From Dipteris shenzhenensis (taxonomy: Eukaryota > Polypodiophyta > Polypodiopsida > Gleicheniales): a stretch of DNA of 64,000 nt. The stretch lies in assembly GCA_047967505.1 (NCBI GenBank), contig CM106540.1. One strand, 5' to 3'. The notes under the pieces are model-generated. The model did no database searches. It had not been told where the DNA came from and saw only the letters and a list, made by a program, of their open reading frames with translations. Each line of letters begins with the position of its first letter. The first letter of the stretch is position 1. The position numbers and the translations under genes are program-made. This document shows, piece by piece, positions 34,227-45,867 of the stretch.

Positions 34227-34875
34227 GATGCAAATAAAGTAAAATCCCAAACGCTAGTGTCTGCAAGAGAGAAATCACACCAAATACTAGGTGCACCCAG
34301 ATATGTATGCCAAAATGGAAGGTAATATCACCAAAACTCAATGGCTCAAAGCATCAAAATGCATCTGACTCATGTGATATACTATGCATCCATATGAGCA
34401 AATATGGCCCAAAAGAAAATGCCAACTACAATGGCAAAAAATGGCAATCCCAATGCCAATAAGTGTCGAAATGCCTCAAGCATAAATGTTGTCCATGAGC
34501 ATATGCATCAACAAAATCTCATCCAAAATATCATAGCACAACCTGTTCATCCACCATTGCAATATGTCAAAGCCATTCCTCAGCATAAAATAGCATCTGT
34601 GTGCTAAACGTCCATCAATAAAGCATCCCACAAGGCAATTTGAGCCTATCAACACATCCAACAAGGATCGCAATGCATCCAAATGGCCTATAAAGAGTCC
34701 ACTACAACCCATTGCAAACCACGAATGAGCACACGGCTCAAATTGCAACCAAAGTGATCTGCATAAGGTATATCCAACATATCATGGCCCCATGGCAATG
34801 ATTGTTTGTGAAAATAGAGCTTGAGATGCCCCAAAACATGGGTGTCACTGCATAATCATACTCAATAAGAAAATC

Positions 34876-35100
34876 TATAAATATCTCTCTTCTATTAGAA
34901 CTCCAAAAACCCAACCAGTGAATGGGAAATGGGGAGTCAACCCTTGCAATTGACCTATAATAAAAAAATCAAAGGTTTGAACCTTTGATATAAATATCTC
35001 TCTTTTACTAGAACTCCAAAATCCCAACCGATGAATGGGAAACGGGGAGTCAACCCTTGCAATTGACCTATAATAAAAAAATCAAAGGTTTGAACCTTTG
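34876..35100. repeat. 113-bp tandem duplication in the Copia leader
   Basis: Two units (34876-34988 and 34989-35100) each run from TATAAATATCTCTCTT through GAACTCCAAAA.CCCAACC and GGGGAGTCAACCCTTGCAAT to the palindrome CAAAGGTTTGAACCTTTG. They lie in the untranslated leader between PBS and gag. The leader itself (34230-35780) has no other feature. Confidence 0.85.
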
Positions 35101-35782
35101 AATGGACTTTTTACAATGAAACAAACGAATCGATGCCTTAGAGAGACGAAACTTCTCCAAATCTCCATGGAATTGTGCAAGAATTAACAAGTAGGGGCTT
35201 TAAGACCTCTGAAATGCAGTGGAATAGACGGTTTTAGAAACCATGGTCCCAATCACCGGGTCCAACATACGGGCCAAAAAGTGTTTTTGCAAATAGATCT
35301 ATTTGTAAACACCATCGAAGTGCAAGTGATGAGCAACACATAAGTTTTAGGACTCTTGAGTCCACTGGAATTGATAAATCTATGAATGGTTGCTTCAAAC
35401 TGAAGTTCCAACACATTACCAGAAAAACATCAAAGCAAAGATAGTGAATCAGAAATCCAAAAAAATGATGCCAAATTCAAGAATGAAGGTATTTTTGAAC
35501 TCCCACAGTGCAAAGGACACCAAAAGCAGGCAATGGTTGCCTCTACAGGCCAGTATGGACCCTCAATCATCGAAAGGAACACGGGGATCATCTTTTTTCT
35601 TCAAAACCACCTATCAGCTGCAAAAAACCACTCAGAGAACTTTCCAAAGGTTTTTGCAAGGTCTCTACACAACAGAATGTAGGTAAAGTCAAACAATGGA
35701 GATTGTCCTTCCTCCCACAAAGCTGCAGCAGCAGCAGACTTCGGGCTCTGGGCTCACACTCGGGTTTAGCTAGAACACTTGC

Positions 35783-35794
35783 GCTCTGATACCA
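35783..35794 (-). other. Primer-binding site of nested Copia
   Basis: The minus strand reads TGGTATCAGAGC, complementary to the 3' end of initiator tRNA-Met. Two bases (AT) separate it from the LTR end. Confidence 0.9.
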
Positions 35795-35796
35795 AT

Positions 35797-35975
35797 TGAG
35801 AGATCTCAACAACGGAAGTAGAATGGAAGAAGGTGAGAGAGAGGGCGAGCCAGAAGAGAGAGAAACACAACTTTTGGTGGGTGCAAAACACCCTAATCTT
35901 CTATGTCATCCATGTATATGTGTTTGAGTATTGTACATAACCGGGGTTAAGGTATAGTGGCCTTTAGCCCCCACA
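35797..35975 (-). repeat. 5' LTR of nested Copia
   Basis: 179-bp copy on the right side, upstream in element orientation. It is flanked outside by the CCAAT duplication. Confidence 0.9.
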
Positions 35976-37511
35976 CCAATCCTATAGTTCGCATGAACGG
36001 TCTACCTAATATGATGTCATAGCCATCCAGTTGGTTGGGGAAGTCCATTACAACAAACCACATGGTAGGTCATACCGAAGGTCTTAGTTGTGATGTCCCT
36101 TAGAACTCCTATTGAGAGGCTAGGCTATTGCTCCATTAGCCCATTTGACTATGAGGTTTGTGCTATCCATCTTGGGTTGTACCCACTTAGCCTAGCACTA
36201 CTTATAATGATTATGCTTACACCAGCTCCACCATCCAAGATTGCAGTCACACTCTTACCTTGGTAGGAGAAGGGAAGTGTTGTGTTGGTGTCATCACTTT
36301 TGAAGTATTGGCCCAATTTGTTAATAGGGAAGTGTTGGGGTTTGTTTGGGGGTTTGACCATCTTAGGATTAGTGGGGTCACGAGCTACTATTCACATTCA
36401 TCCAATCCAAGAGATCTCTCCATAAAGTGGGGTTACCCCGTAATAGTGTCATGATGGGCATCTTGATCTCAGTGGACTGGAATGCAACTAGTCTAGCTAT
36501 ATCTCAGGGTTGTGTGATTGCTTCACCACCAACCAATTGTGGCTCTTCATACCCGTGAAAGGACATGTTGTCCTCTTCTCTTGCTTGGTGTCATGTGGGG
36601 TCCTCCTCAAACATCTTATGCCTTAGGAGTGAAGTTCCTGCTGAGATGAGCCTTGTGACTGTTCCTCATCTACGCTTTTGAGTATGGGATGCACTTTAGG
36701 GGCTCCATTGAAGGTTTGGTAGTTAGGGTGAATGGTTTCTAGCCCCTTGCTAGCTTATATGTTGCTCAAACTTTTACTTGGCAGTCACACACCATCTATT
36801 GTGCCTCGGCGAGGCATTGTTTCTCAATGACAAGATCTAGGTATCCACCCTAACCTTTAGGGTCATAGGTTTTCTAGTATTCAATTATTCCCAAGTGTCA
36901 TCCCCTCTCCTTGGTGGTTGATTGAAGTAGTTATCAGGTGAGGGAGTATGGCTAGAAGAGGATGAGGTGGAGAAGGTGGTTGTGTCCTCATTGGACCCAT
37001 CTTGAATAATCACTTTGTTAGAGCCTTTCCCCACCTTAAACTACATCCTTGTTATTTACCCCTCTAGGCTGGGATGTACTGGCCTTATCTCTTTTGGCCT
37101 ACTTATGAAGTTCCTTGTGCTGAGTGCCTTAGCTTGGGCCCTTGTAATTACATTTAGGGGTCCCAAGGACACTTGGCCTTTCTCAATGCTGAGAAGATTA
37201 AGACTTGCATTCTTAGGTGCAGTAGTAGCTGGTGCTATTGGTCTCCATATTGAACAATCCTTATAGCAGTGATCAACTCCATACCTAGTGCATAATGGTT
37301 CTTCCAAATGACTAGGTAGTTCCTCCTCCAATTCTTGATTCATGGGAGTGATTTGTGGTAGTGGGGTTTGAGGTCCCAGCATGGGTGGGAGTAATGGGAG
37401 CTTTTGAGCCCCAAATTGCCCTAGGATGGCAAGACTAGCTCCTTGTGTTGCTAGATGGGATAGATTTGCAGGTGCAGGTAGGGTAAGAGGTGGTTGCTGC
37501 TCGTACATCAA
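35976..37511 (-). pseudogene. Gypsy-like gag/aspartic-protease remnant
   Basis: Minus-strand 37511-37056 gives a Pro/Leu-rich gag-like tail with CTRYGVDHCYKDC, a knuckle that has lost a Cys, and NVITRAQAKAL. Minus 36361-36149 has GKSVTAILDGGAGVSIII, the retropepsin active-site region (DGGA in place of DSGA). A further frame gives FVVMDFPNQLDGYDIILGRP, the flap and ILGRP motif of Gypsy-type proteases, running into the Copia insertion point at 35976. After removal of that element the frame continues at 30091. Reverse transcriptase of this element was not found. Several frame changes; not functional. Confidence 0.6.
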
Positions 37512-38060
37512 TTGGGGAAAGACCTTGGGATAACGACGCTAGGATGTATCATGGTTCCCCCATTGTGCATAATGCATGCAATAGGGTGTGGGCCTTGCCC
37601 AAATGTGAGCAAACTCGTTGGTGGGATGGTTTCCAATACAGATGCCACACCATACATTGCCACACAGATGCTTTTCAATATTATTTTGTTTTTTTATTCT
37701 TTTGCATGTTCTTTGAAGATAGTAAAGGAATCTTTCCATGCCTCACATCTTTATAGTAGCAAAGTGAACACATTAGGGGAGAATTGGGGTCTCAAAAGGG
37801 CCTCATAAGGAATGAATTAGGGAATGCTTAGTGGGCTAATGACTATCCAATCATTCAAGTTGTAGGTGCAAGGCACCCATTCACCCACTGCATTTTTGCT
37901 CCTGTGGGACATAGAGTACATGTATGGTCTCCTCACCATGCTTGTACAAAGGTCACAACAGCAATAGTGGACTAGAAAGTGCAGCTTGGAGGGAGAGAGT
38001 AGCTCCGATAGAGGGAGAGAGAGGGAGAAGGTATAGAGGGTGCAACTGAAGTTTGAGAGA
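37512..38060. other. No supported gene
   Basis: Short frames on both strands only. GAGAGGGAGAGA purine runs near 37990-38030 lead into the 60-bp repeat. Confidence 0.4.
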
Positions 38061-38240
38061 AGCTCCAAGAGGTGTTGTAGCTAGGAATGGAGGGAGAAAG
38101 AGTAGAGGGGGATGAGCAGCTGCTCCAGGAGGTGTTGTAGCTAGGAATGGAGGGAGAAAGAGCAGAGGGGGATGAGCAGCCACTACAGGAAGTACTATAG
38201 CTAGGAATGGAGGAAGAAAGAGCAGAGGGGGATGAGCACC
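38061..38240. repeat. 60-bp minisatellite, three copies
   Basis: Three exact-length 60-bp units (38061, 38121, 38181) each contain TAGCTAGGAATGGAGG.AGAA, AGAG.AGAGGGGGATGAGCA. On the minus strand they give a 20-residue Pro/Leu/Phe repeat, but no larger gene supports that frame. Confidence 0.9.
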
Positions 38241-38276
38241 GCCATAACACAACAAAGTAAAAGGTGACCCAAACAT

Positions 38277-39079
38277 TCAATCAAAGCATTGAAGGATGTC
38301 AACAATCAATGCACGAGAGGCTACAGATTTAATAGCAAATCGTTTTACGCTATCAATTGTGAAGCTGCAATCTTTTTGTATTGAGGCAAAGATGTGCCAT
38401 GGAGTGTTACAAGCGTTTGATGTCAAATATGGCTCCAATTGCTCATATGTAAGAGTTGGGAAAAATTTTACAAGGCACATTAGAATGTTCATGTTCATTG
38501 GATTTGAAATTAGAAAACTTGTATCCGCAGCTAATTGTTTTTGTTGAAGAAGTTGTTCAATGTCCATGTTAACTTTTGAAGTTACGTTATAATTGTGACT
38601 TGAATTGAGAAGAATTTTAAACAGTACAATCAGAAGTAAAACCAATTTTATGCTTTATTATTCATAGCCTAAAACATACATCTCATGAAGAGAGTGAAAA
38701 TAAATCATGCATTTGACTCAAATGCAATAACAAAGTCGGAGCTGCTATTAACAGTGAAGCTCCCACTATGTTTACAAGTCCTCAACTTGCTTCTAGCCAT
38801 CATCAAATCTTCTTCATACAATTTGAGAAAGGGGAAAGGAAAACAAAGCACAATGTCCACATATGGCCCTCTAATGTGGACCGGCACTTGTTCACCTCCA
38901 TGCCGCACAATGTCTCCAGTAAGAGAAGGAACTTGCACAATAGATTGGAGACTTTTGCAAGAGAAGCAATAAGGGTGAAGGGGGTCTTTGCTAACACAAA
39001 CACCTCCACATGCCTTGCAAATGTGCTCGATCAAATTAGCATTAATATTCATGAAATGTGAAATTCCTAACACCTCCAA
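38277..39079 (-). pseudogene. Second RPA70-like zinc-ribbon segment
   Basis: Frame 39079-38705 reads GISHFMNINANLIEH, then CKACGGVCVSKDPLHPYCFSC, an intact CX2C-X13-CX2C ribbon. VPVHIRGPYVDIVL, PFPFLKLYEEDL and SGSFTVNSSSDFVIAF follow. These blocks correspond one-for-one to the plus-strand segment at 7752-8430. A further frame (38645-38277; NILMCLVKFFPTLTYEQL) parallels NLDLVACLLALYP there. So both are copies of one family. No Rep/HUH domain lies next to this copy. It may be a Helitron-captured gene, a Helitron remnant or a decayed RPA-like host gene. The frame is broken between the two parts. Confidence 0.5.
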
Positions 39080-40248
39080 TCATAGGAAAGCTCTTTGTGA
39101 ACATTTGATAACAAAAGAAAAAATAAGTTCCATATCCCAAACGTGACACTTGGCTGACATGTACAAAAGCTTGTTTTAGATCACCTTTGGTTGGACCATC
39201 GGGTACCTCAACTAAAATAATAAAGTCAAATACACAAATGGTGCCCTTTCTTTTCAAGAATGACACATTCTTCGAAACCAAGGAATATGGCCTACGTGAT
39301 TCGACTCGGCAAAGCAACTATGAGGAGCTACCATCTGAGAGAAAGAAGAAGCTCTACAAAAGTGTTCAACTCACAATGAAAGAGGTTTTTATGATCTGGT
39401 CGAGGCTTTCACATTGGTTAATGCTAAGAGAGCCAATGCCACTCTTTGGATTGCAACCTCGTCAAAACAAAATCAAGGAGAGAAGAAATGCCACTTAATG
39501 GACTGCATGGTACAAGAGAAAGCAAGAACCCAATGACAAACCTTGCCTACTCAACCACAAAATAGTTATCCGTGTTGAAAAATGAACTGGTCGTAGCATG
39601 TGAAAGTTGCATCTCTATGAGGCAAAAGCACAGATCCAAGAATACAAGTGAAATGGCAAGAGCTTGAAACAATAGGATCGAACTTTAAAATGGCGAGACT
39701 ACAAGTAAAATGCCGAGAGCTTTAAAACGGTAGGCTTGACATGCAAACAAATTACTATTTATAGTCTTTCAACAAATTCATGATACGATCACATGAAATG
39801 ACAGTTCAACAAAGAGAAGAATGCGAATAAAACAATTCGTCACCTTTTCTTACGAATGAAAATTGAACCTTGAAAGACACAAAGTTGAATGGTATGGCGA
39901 CACACACAGCTACTGCGCTTTTGGGTATACAAGCAAAACGTTGTCAATAGGACTCAGTTCAAACTTCAGGGACTCCTACAAGGCAGCCATGCACAATTTC
40001 CAAACATGTACACTCTCAAAGCTCTTCTCATGAAGCTGGTGACGGCCTGTACCTTCCACCAACAAATGTAGACTCCCTCGAGCAAGCACAACCGAACCAA
40101 CACATGCAGAGCAGAGCAGACCACTCCCAAGGATGCTCAAGTGGTACATAGACAAGAAGAGCAGCCCGAGCCACAGCAGCCACTTCTACAACGGCAAGTA
40201 GGGACCTAGATTTTGGTGATGTGATGTGAGATCTGACTATGGAGAAAT
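39080..40248. other. No confident gene
   Basis: 39042-39317 (minus) is a 91-codon frame continuing upstream of the RPA-like segment (KRKGTICVFDFIILVEVPDG), possibly its OB-fold part. 39187-39498 (plus) overlaps it antisense and is not supported. 39500-40248 shows only short frames. Confidence 0.35.
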
Positions 40249-40463
40249 TGTGGATAATCAACTCAGTATCTGAGGACTGATGAATGTGTAATCGTGGTTG
40301 TTACGAACGGGTGAGTCTATTAGACTCGACCTGCAATTCTTGATATGTATTCTCTCTTGCAATATATGAGGATGACCGCGTGAGATAGACTCACCGAGTC
40401 TTTTGCATTTCATTTGCTGTGTATTTATTTTGTCTTCTCTACTCATCCTCCCAGTTGCTCACA
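40249..40463 (+). repeat. 5' LTR of the 40-45 kb Copia
   Basis: 215 bp, TGTGGATAATC..CTCACA. It carries GTCTATTAGACTCGAC and ATAGACTCACCGAGTC, shared with the 3' copy. Confidence 0.92.
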
Positions 40464-40464
40464 T

Positions 40465-40478
40465 AGGTTATGGGCCCA
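40465..40478 (+). other. Half-tRNA primer-binding site (initiator tRNA-Met anticodon arm)
   Basis: AGGTTATGGGCCCA starts one base inside the 5' LTR. GGTTATGGGCCCA is the reverse complement of TGGGCCCATAACC, the anticodon stem-loop of initiator tRNA-Met (CAT anticodon). Drosophila copia and yeast Ty5 prime from a cleaved half of this tRNA. The tRNA identity is from general knowledge of its sequence; use as a primer is inference. Confidence 0.75.
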
Positions 40479-40563
40479 CACACCCTCTGAATGCCTCACA
40501 TTCCGCTCAAGCTTGCTAGTCATCATCATCTACATCCTCAGTTTTCAATTCACCAAACTCCCC

Positions 40564-43500
40564 ATGGCCTTCGACCCCATAGCACTCCCACGAGCACTCC
40601 TGAATTCCCGAGTATTGGAACTACTCAAAGGAACCAATTATGGCCTTTGGAAATGGAAGGTCAGAATGGTTCTTGAAAAGAAGGCACTCTGGTGAATTGT
40701 CACAGGGGAAGAACAAGATCCCAACTCTCTTGAAAACCATAGTGCCTCGTCCCATCCTCATGTCCTAATGCTGGAAGCGGATTTTCCAATCTTGTAGTAA
40801 GTCCGACACCTGCAGCTGCTTCTTCTCAAACACTTGTACCTCCTGTCATATCTCCCACCACACCTCCTGCAGGTCCTAGTCCAGAATCTTTGGCCTTCCA
40901 AGCACGAGAAAGACAAGCAAAACTCATTATTTGCTTGACTTTAGGCGACATTCCCTCCAGTCAGGTCCAAGACTGCGCCACTACTCGTGATGCATGGGAA
41001 ACTCCACGTGACATATACGAAGAACGCAATGTTGGGAACATCCTCACCATGCAATGATGACTCAACAATTGGAACTTGAAAGAAGGAGAGCCAGTTGCTC
41101 CTCACATCAAGAAACTCAAAGCCCTTGCTTGCCAACTCGATGCAGCAAGAGCACCTGTACCCCCGTCCCTACTGGCCTTTACAATAGTTGGGAGCATGCC
41201 ACCATATTTTGACCCACTCGTCATGACTATTAAAGGTCGCAATGACAATGTTACTGTTCGCAATGTCACCACTCGACTTCTCCAAGAAGATGCACGGCGC
41301 AAACATGGAAAAGTCTCCATGGATCACGCTCTGATAGGAGGACTAGCACCAGGGGGATCTAGCTACGGTCCCAAGAAAGGTTCTATCAACCCACCCAAGA
41401 ATACATGGAATGCACCCAACTACTCCGACCAGGTCTTTTGGCATTTTAGAGAGACCTTCAATCAACAACAGGCTCACATGAGACAGGTGCGTGGAATGCA
41501 TTTGCTACTACTGCACCGAAAATGGACACTATGCACGAGATTACCCCAAACGGGATGAGGATCTCAAGATGCAAGATCAGTTGCGCATTCATTTAGTGCA
41601 AGCTATAGGAGATTCAACTCCCAAAGCTCTTGTGGCGACGCTTCGCAGGGAAGCAGACCAACCCAAGACAATCGAATTTGCTCTGACATCCAAGGGGACT
41701 CACAAGCAAAGTCCGGACCACCATTGGTATCCTGATTCTAGAGCAACTTGTCTTATGTGCTTTGACAGGCAAGCCTTCTTCTCATACCACTCACTTTTCC
41801 ACACATGCGACATTGTCATAGGCGACAATGGTCACATTCAAGCAATTGGACATGGAGTTGTCCACATCCTCCTCAAGAATGGAGAACAAGCCACGATCCA
41901 GGTTGTCCTCCATGTACCCGAGCTAGCCAAGAATCTTCTCTCTATTGGTACTCTCGATAGTCGCAGACTTACCATTCAATTCTCTCTTGGTCGCTGTCTA
42001 CTCCTTCGACAAAATGCTATCTATGCTTGAGGCACCAAAACAAACGGTCTATACATGCTTGATGCCATCACCTGCTACCAACATCCTTCTTCCCAAGCTC
42101 TTGCTACGGTTGCAAAAGCTCGACATGATGCACTGTGGCATCGGACAATTCGGGCACGTAAGCTCCAAGAAACTGGAGCGGATGGCCAAACATAGAAGGA
42201 TTTGAATACACACCAGGCAAGGACCTTGAACTTTGCACTCGTTGTGTCTTTGGCAAAGATCATCAAGAGCCCTTCACTCACCATCATGGAATTCGCACCA
42301 CTGAATCCACACCACTGAATCCACACCGACCTCTGCGAACCTCTCCCCATCCAATCTCTCGGCGGATCCAAGTACTTAGCCACTTTCATAGATGGATTTT
42401 CCCGCTATATCTTCATTGCCTTCCTCTCTCACAAAGACGAAGTACTTTTTGAATTCAAAGCCTTCAAAGCTCTTTACCGGCAAAACAATCAAGCACCTAC
42501 GCTTTGACAATGGAGGCGAATGTAAAAGTTATGCCTTCAATCAAATCTACCTCGAAGTAGGAATTCACCGTGAATTCACCATCCCCAACACCCCTGAACA
42601 AAATCCGATCTTAGAAAGAAAGAACAAAGACATTCTCTCCATGGTACGTTGCATGCTCCATCATGAACAAGTCTTGCGATTCCTATGGGCTGAAGCTACA
42701 TGCACCGCCGTCTACATACTCAACAGGGTTCCCACCTCCTCTCTGAGCGACAGGACCCCCTATGAACTCTGGCATGGTCGTAAGCCAAATGTCACTCATC
42801 TCGGAGTTTTTGGCTGCCATGTGTTCACTCATGTGCCTTCAGATCAACACACCAAACTTGCTCCACGTGGTCGACACGACCTCTTCATTGGTGGCTATGC
42901 CACTCATGGACGCAGCTACAAAATCTATGATCCCACGAACCGCCACGTGTATTTTTCAAATGACGTTCTCTTTGTTGAAGACTCCCCACCACCTGTCACA
43001 GGGAAAACGGTAGACACCAATGCCACCGATACCACCACCGACGACCCCGTCTTCCCCAACATAACACTGCCCCTCGTGGTCGTGTTGGACACCTCCACAA
43101 ATGGACACATGTCGCCCATGCCGAGCTCACCCGATCTCTCCTCCTCCACCCATTCCCCGATCGACGTCTTCCCACCATCCTTCCTGCGAAACCAACCATT
43201 GATTCCCCAACCCAATCTCTCCAGAGTCCCCTCGTCTCGACCAATTGCATAGTCCCGTCCAGTACTCCGTGCAGCACATCTTCTCTTGCCTTGCACATTG
43301 ACATCCGGCCCGTTGACCCAACGCCTTCCTAGCTTCTCGACGACATCCTTCGACGCTCTTCCCGGCCTCGACAGCCACCCACCCGCTTCGATGAAACCTC
43401 CTTCATCGCCACTCTCCCTCCACCCACTGAACCCACCTGCCTACGAGAAGCCCAAGCATCTCCTCACTTGTTCGCATAGGAACAAGCAATGGGCGATGAG

Positions 43501-44960
43501 TTTCTCTCAATTCAATAGAATCATACCTGGGATTTAGTTGACCTCCCGCCTGGACGCCATGCAATTGGCAGCAAATGGATATTCCGCATCAGTATACCCC
43601 TAACGGTCAGTTATCTCGATTCAAAGCAAGGCTAGTAGCACAGGGCTTCAGCCAACAAGAAGGTATAGACTACTCCGATACATTCGCCCCAGTCGTCCGC
43701 ATTGCTTCCATTCGCTTACTGATCACCTGGGCAACCCTCCATCGCATGCACATTCATCAACTTGATGTGCAAACAGCATTTCTTCATGGTGATCTTACTA
43801 AAGAGATCTATCTTCGCCCCCCTCCAGGCTTTCATCACCCTCCTCATCAAGTCTGTCGCTTAAGAAAAGCTCTTTACGGTCTGAAACAAGCCAGTCGCTC
43901 ATGGTACCTAAAAATCGACCAATACTTCCTCAATCACGGTTTCAATCACTGTTACAGTGACTCCAGCCTCTATGTCTGCCACGCCACAGACATTTTCTTA
44001 GTTGTAGCTCTTTACGTTGATGATTTGATCGTCTTTTGCAACGATCTCTCTCGACTCGAACTCTTCAAAATCGACATCCAATCCAATTTTTCCATGACAG
44101 ATTCCGGGCCATTACACTACTGTCTCGGCATACAGGTCCATCGTTCCATTGATCTCGGCACCACATGGATTCATCAAATGCTCCAACGATACATTCATCA
44201 AATGCTCAACGATACATTCATCAAATGCTCCAACGATACAATATGGCAAATTGCACTCCTGTCAGTACACCTATGGACCTCAACGTCAAAATTTGCAAGG
44301 ACATGAGTCCCAGCACTGATGAAGAACGTACTGCAATGTCGTCCATCCCCTATCGCAGTCTTGTGGGATCCCTAATGTACGCCATGGTCTGTACTAGACC
44401 CGACATTGCAATGGCTATCACACGCCTCGCACAATTCATGACTAATCCTGGTATTCAGCATTGGCACGCAGCTCAACGAGTCCTTCGTAAGTTCGTTATC
44501 TCGAAGGCTCTGCTCACTTCGGGATTTCCTATCATGCTCACTCTCCCCAATTTATGGGATTCGCAGACGCCCGATTGGGCTGGAGACATTGATGATCGCA
44601 GATCAACCACTGGTTTCATATACTTCCTCTCTGCTGGTCCAATTTCATGGACCTCTACCAAATAGAAGTCCATAGCTCTCTCTTCCACAGAGGCAGAATA
44701 CATTGCTGTCTGCCAAGCAGCAAAAGAACACGTTTGGCTCACAACACTTTCCAACGAGCTCAGAATTCAACTCCCGAACCCGATCCTCTACAACGACAAC
44801 AATGGTTGTATTTGCTTAACCAAAAACGGATGTTTCCACAAACGCAGCAAACATGTAGACCTCCAATATCACTTCGTTCGTGATTTAGTCCAAAGTGGAG
44901 CTCTAAAACTCCACTACTGTCCTAGGAACCCACGACATGCTGACTGATATCTTCACCAAA
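40564..44960 (+). pseudogene. Copia gag-pol polyprotein, decayed
   Basis: The gag begins at an ATG at 40564 (LELLKGTNYGLWKWKVRMVL) and continues with IKKLKALACQLDAA. The knuckle CYYCTENGHYARDYPKR has Tyr for the last Cys. The protease is WYPDSRATC (about 41729), with Arg for the Gly of DSGA, so it is probably inactive. Integrase: YLATFIDGFSRYIFIAFL, HLRFDNGGECKSYAFNQIY, PEQNPILERKN. Reverse transcriptase: GQLSRFKARLVAQGFSQQEG, QLDVQTAFLHGDLTKEIYL, LYGLKQASRSWY, ALYVDDLIVF. RNase H: RRSTTGFIYFLSAGPISW, IALSSTEAEYIAVCQAA, LYNDNNGCICLTKN. Frameshifts separate several blocks; one is explained by a local triplication (44169-44239). Confidence 0.9.
44169..44239 (+). repeat. 24-bp triplication inside Copia RT/RNase H
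   Basis: Three tandem copies (24, 23 and 24 bp) of ATTCATCAAATGCTC(C)AACG followed by ATAC. One copy would keep the polyprotein in frame (..WIHQMLQRY then NMANCTPVSTPMD). The 47 extra bases shift the frame and disrupt the connection to RNase H. Confidence 0.9.
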
Positions 44961-45044
44961 CCATTCCCAAAAGACAGATTTGAATTCCTCCGTACCGGCA
45001 TTGGTTTAACGACCATTCCTCAGACACTTCATTGAGGGGGGGAT

Positions 45045-45259
45045 TGTGGATAATCAACTCAGTATCTGAGGACTGACGAACGTGTAATCGTGGTTGTTAC
45101 GAACGGACGAGTCTGTTAGACTCGACCCGTTCTTGATATGTATTCTCTCTTGCAATATTATATGAGGATGACCGCGTGGGATAGACTCACCGAGTCTTTT
45201 GCATTTCATTCGCTGTGTATTTCTTTTGTCTTCTCTGCTCGTCCTCCTCAGTGAACACA
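45045..45259 (+). repeat. 3' LTR of the 40-45 kb Copia
   Basis: 215 bp, directly after the GAGGGGGGGAT polypurine tract. It differs from the 5' LTR by scattered substitutions and two small indels. Confidence 0.92.
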
Positions 45260-45860
45260 GTCTCCAGCATGAAGAATGGATACATCGACGAGATGTCCTT
45301 GGGATCGATTAAAAAGCAGTATGCGACAGTTGTGAATTGCCAGGTTCGATGGAAGAGTGTCACACACAGCATACCTGAAGGCAGCCAGCACCAAGTCGTT
45401 CAAAGCTCGCATGCCAGGCTGAAGAAGCACAGCCAGCGCCCGGTCGTTCTAAGCTCGCTTGGAGTCTTCATACGGAAAGTGTTCACTTCTGAAGAAGCTT
45501 GAAGAGGGAGTGAGAGTAGGATGAAAGAGCCGTGGTAGACTGGCATGTGGAGTGGCTATGAAGAAGGCAGAATGGAGCAAAATTTCGAGCGAGAGAGCGA
45601 TGTCATTAGGGATGATGCCAGCAAAATTGGCGTGCAACACGTCGAGCCCCTATATGCTCCAGTAGAGAAGCGTTCATCCCATCTCCATTGGGGTCCAGAA
45701 TTGCCAGAATGAGGCATCGAGGATTTCAGGGAGTGCTCATGGGAACAGGGTAGAAATGTTGGGTTCGATCGACGCGGGAATGGATTCTTATCTATTGAAT
45801 ATGCATTGGTTGACTGGTGTGGGTACTCTGTGCATATGACTCATTGAGCCATATTGACTT
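45260..45860. other. No supported gene
   Basis: Short frames only. It may include the 5' part of the LINE endonuclease, but nothing is recognisable before about 45868. Confidence 0.4.
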
Positions 45861-45867
45861 GGAGAGC

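Larger units (their letters stand above)
30092..35975 (-). mobile_element. Full-length old Copia element nested in a Gypsy-like element
   Basis: LTRs at 30092-30265 and 35797-35975 share TCTCAACAACGGAAG, GGAAGAAGGTGAGAGAGAGG, TATGTCATCCAT and GGCCTTTA.CCCCCACA. They are visibly diverged (roughly 85% identity by eye), so the insertion is old. The flanks are CCAAT at 30087-30091 and CCAAT at 35976-35980. On the minus strand the PBS TGGTATCAGAGC lies 2 bases inside the 5' LTR. The polypurine region GTGGGAGGT precedes the 3' LTR, which starts TGTGGGGG. Removing the element and one CCAAT restores an uninterrupted reading frame in the host element across the junction, which confirms the boundaries. 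Confidence 0.92.
40249..45259 (+). mobile_element. Copia element with anticodon-arm primer-binding site
   Basis: LTRs at 40249-40463 and 45045-45259 are each 215 bp, start TGTGGATAATCAACTC and end CACA. By eye they differ at roughly 15-20 positions. The polypurine tract TTGAGGGGGGGAT immediately precedes the 3' LTR. Just inside the 5' LTR is AGGTTATGGGCCCA, which does not match the tRNA-Met 3' end but is complementary to its anticodon arm. The 5-bp flanks (GAAAT at 40244 and GTCTC at 45260) do not match, so no target duplication is visible. The interior encodes a decayed Copia polyprotein on the same strand. Confidence 0.9.

Noticed and set aside
39187-39498. A 103-codon plus-strand ORF
   Set aside because: It overlaps the minus-strand RPA-like frame and shows no recognisable domain.
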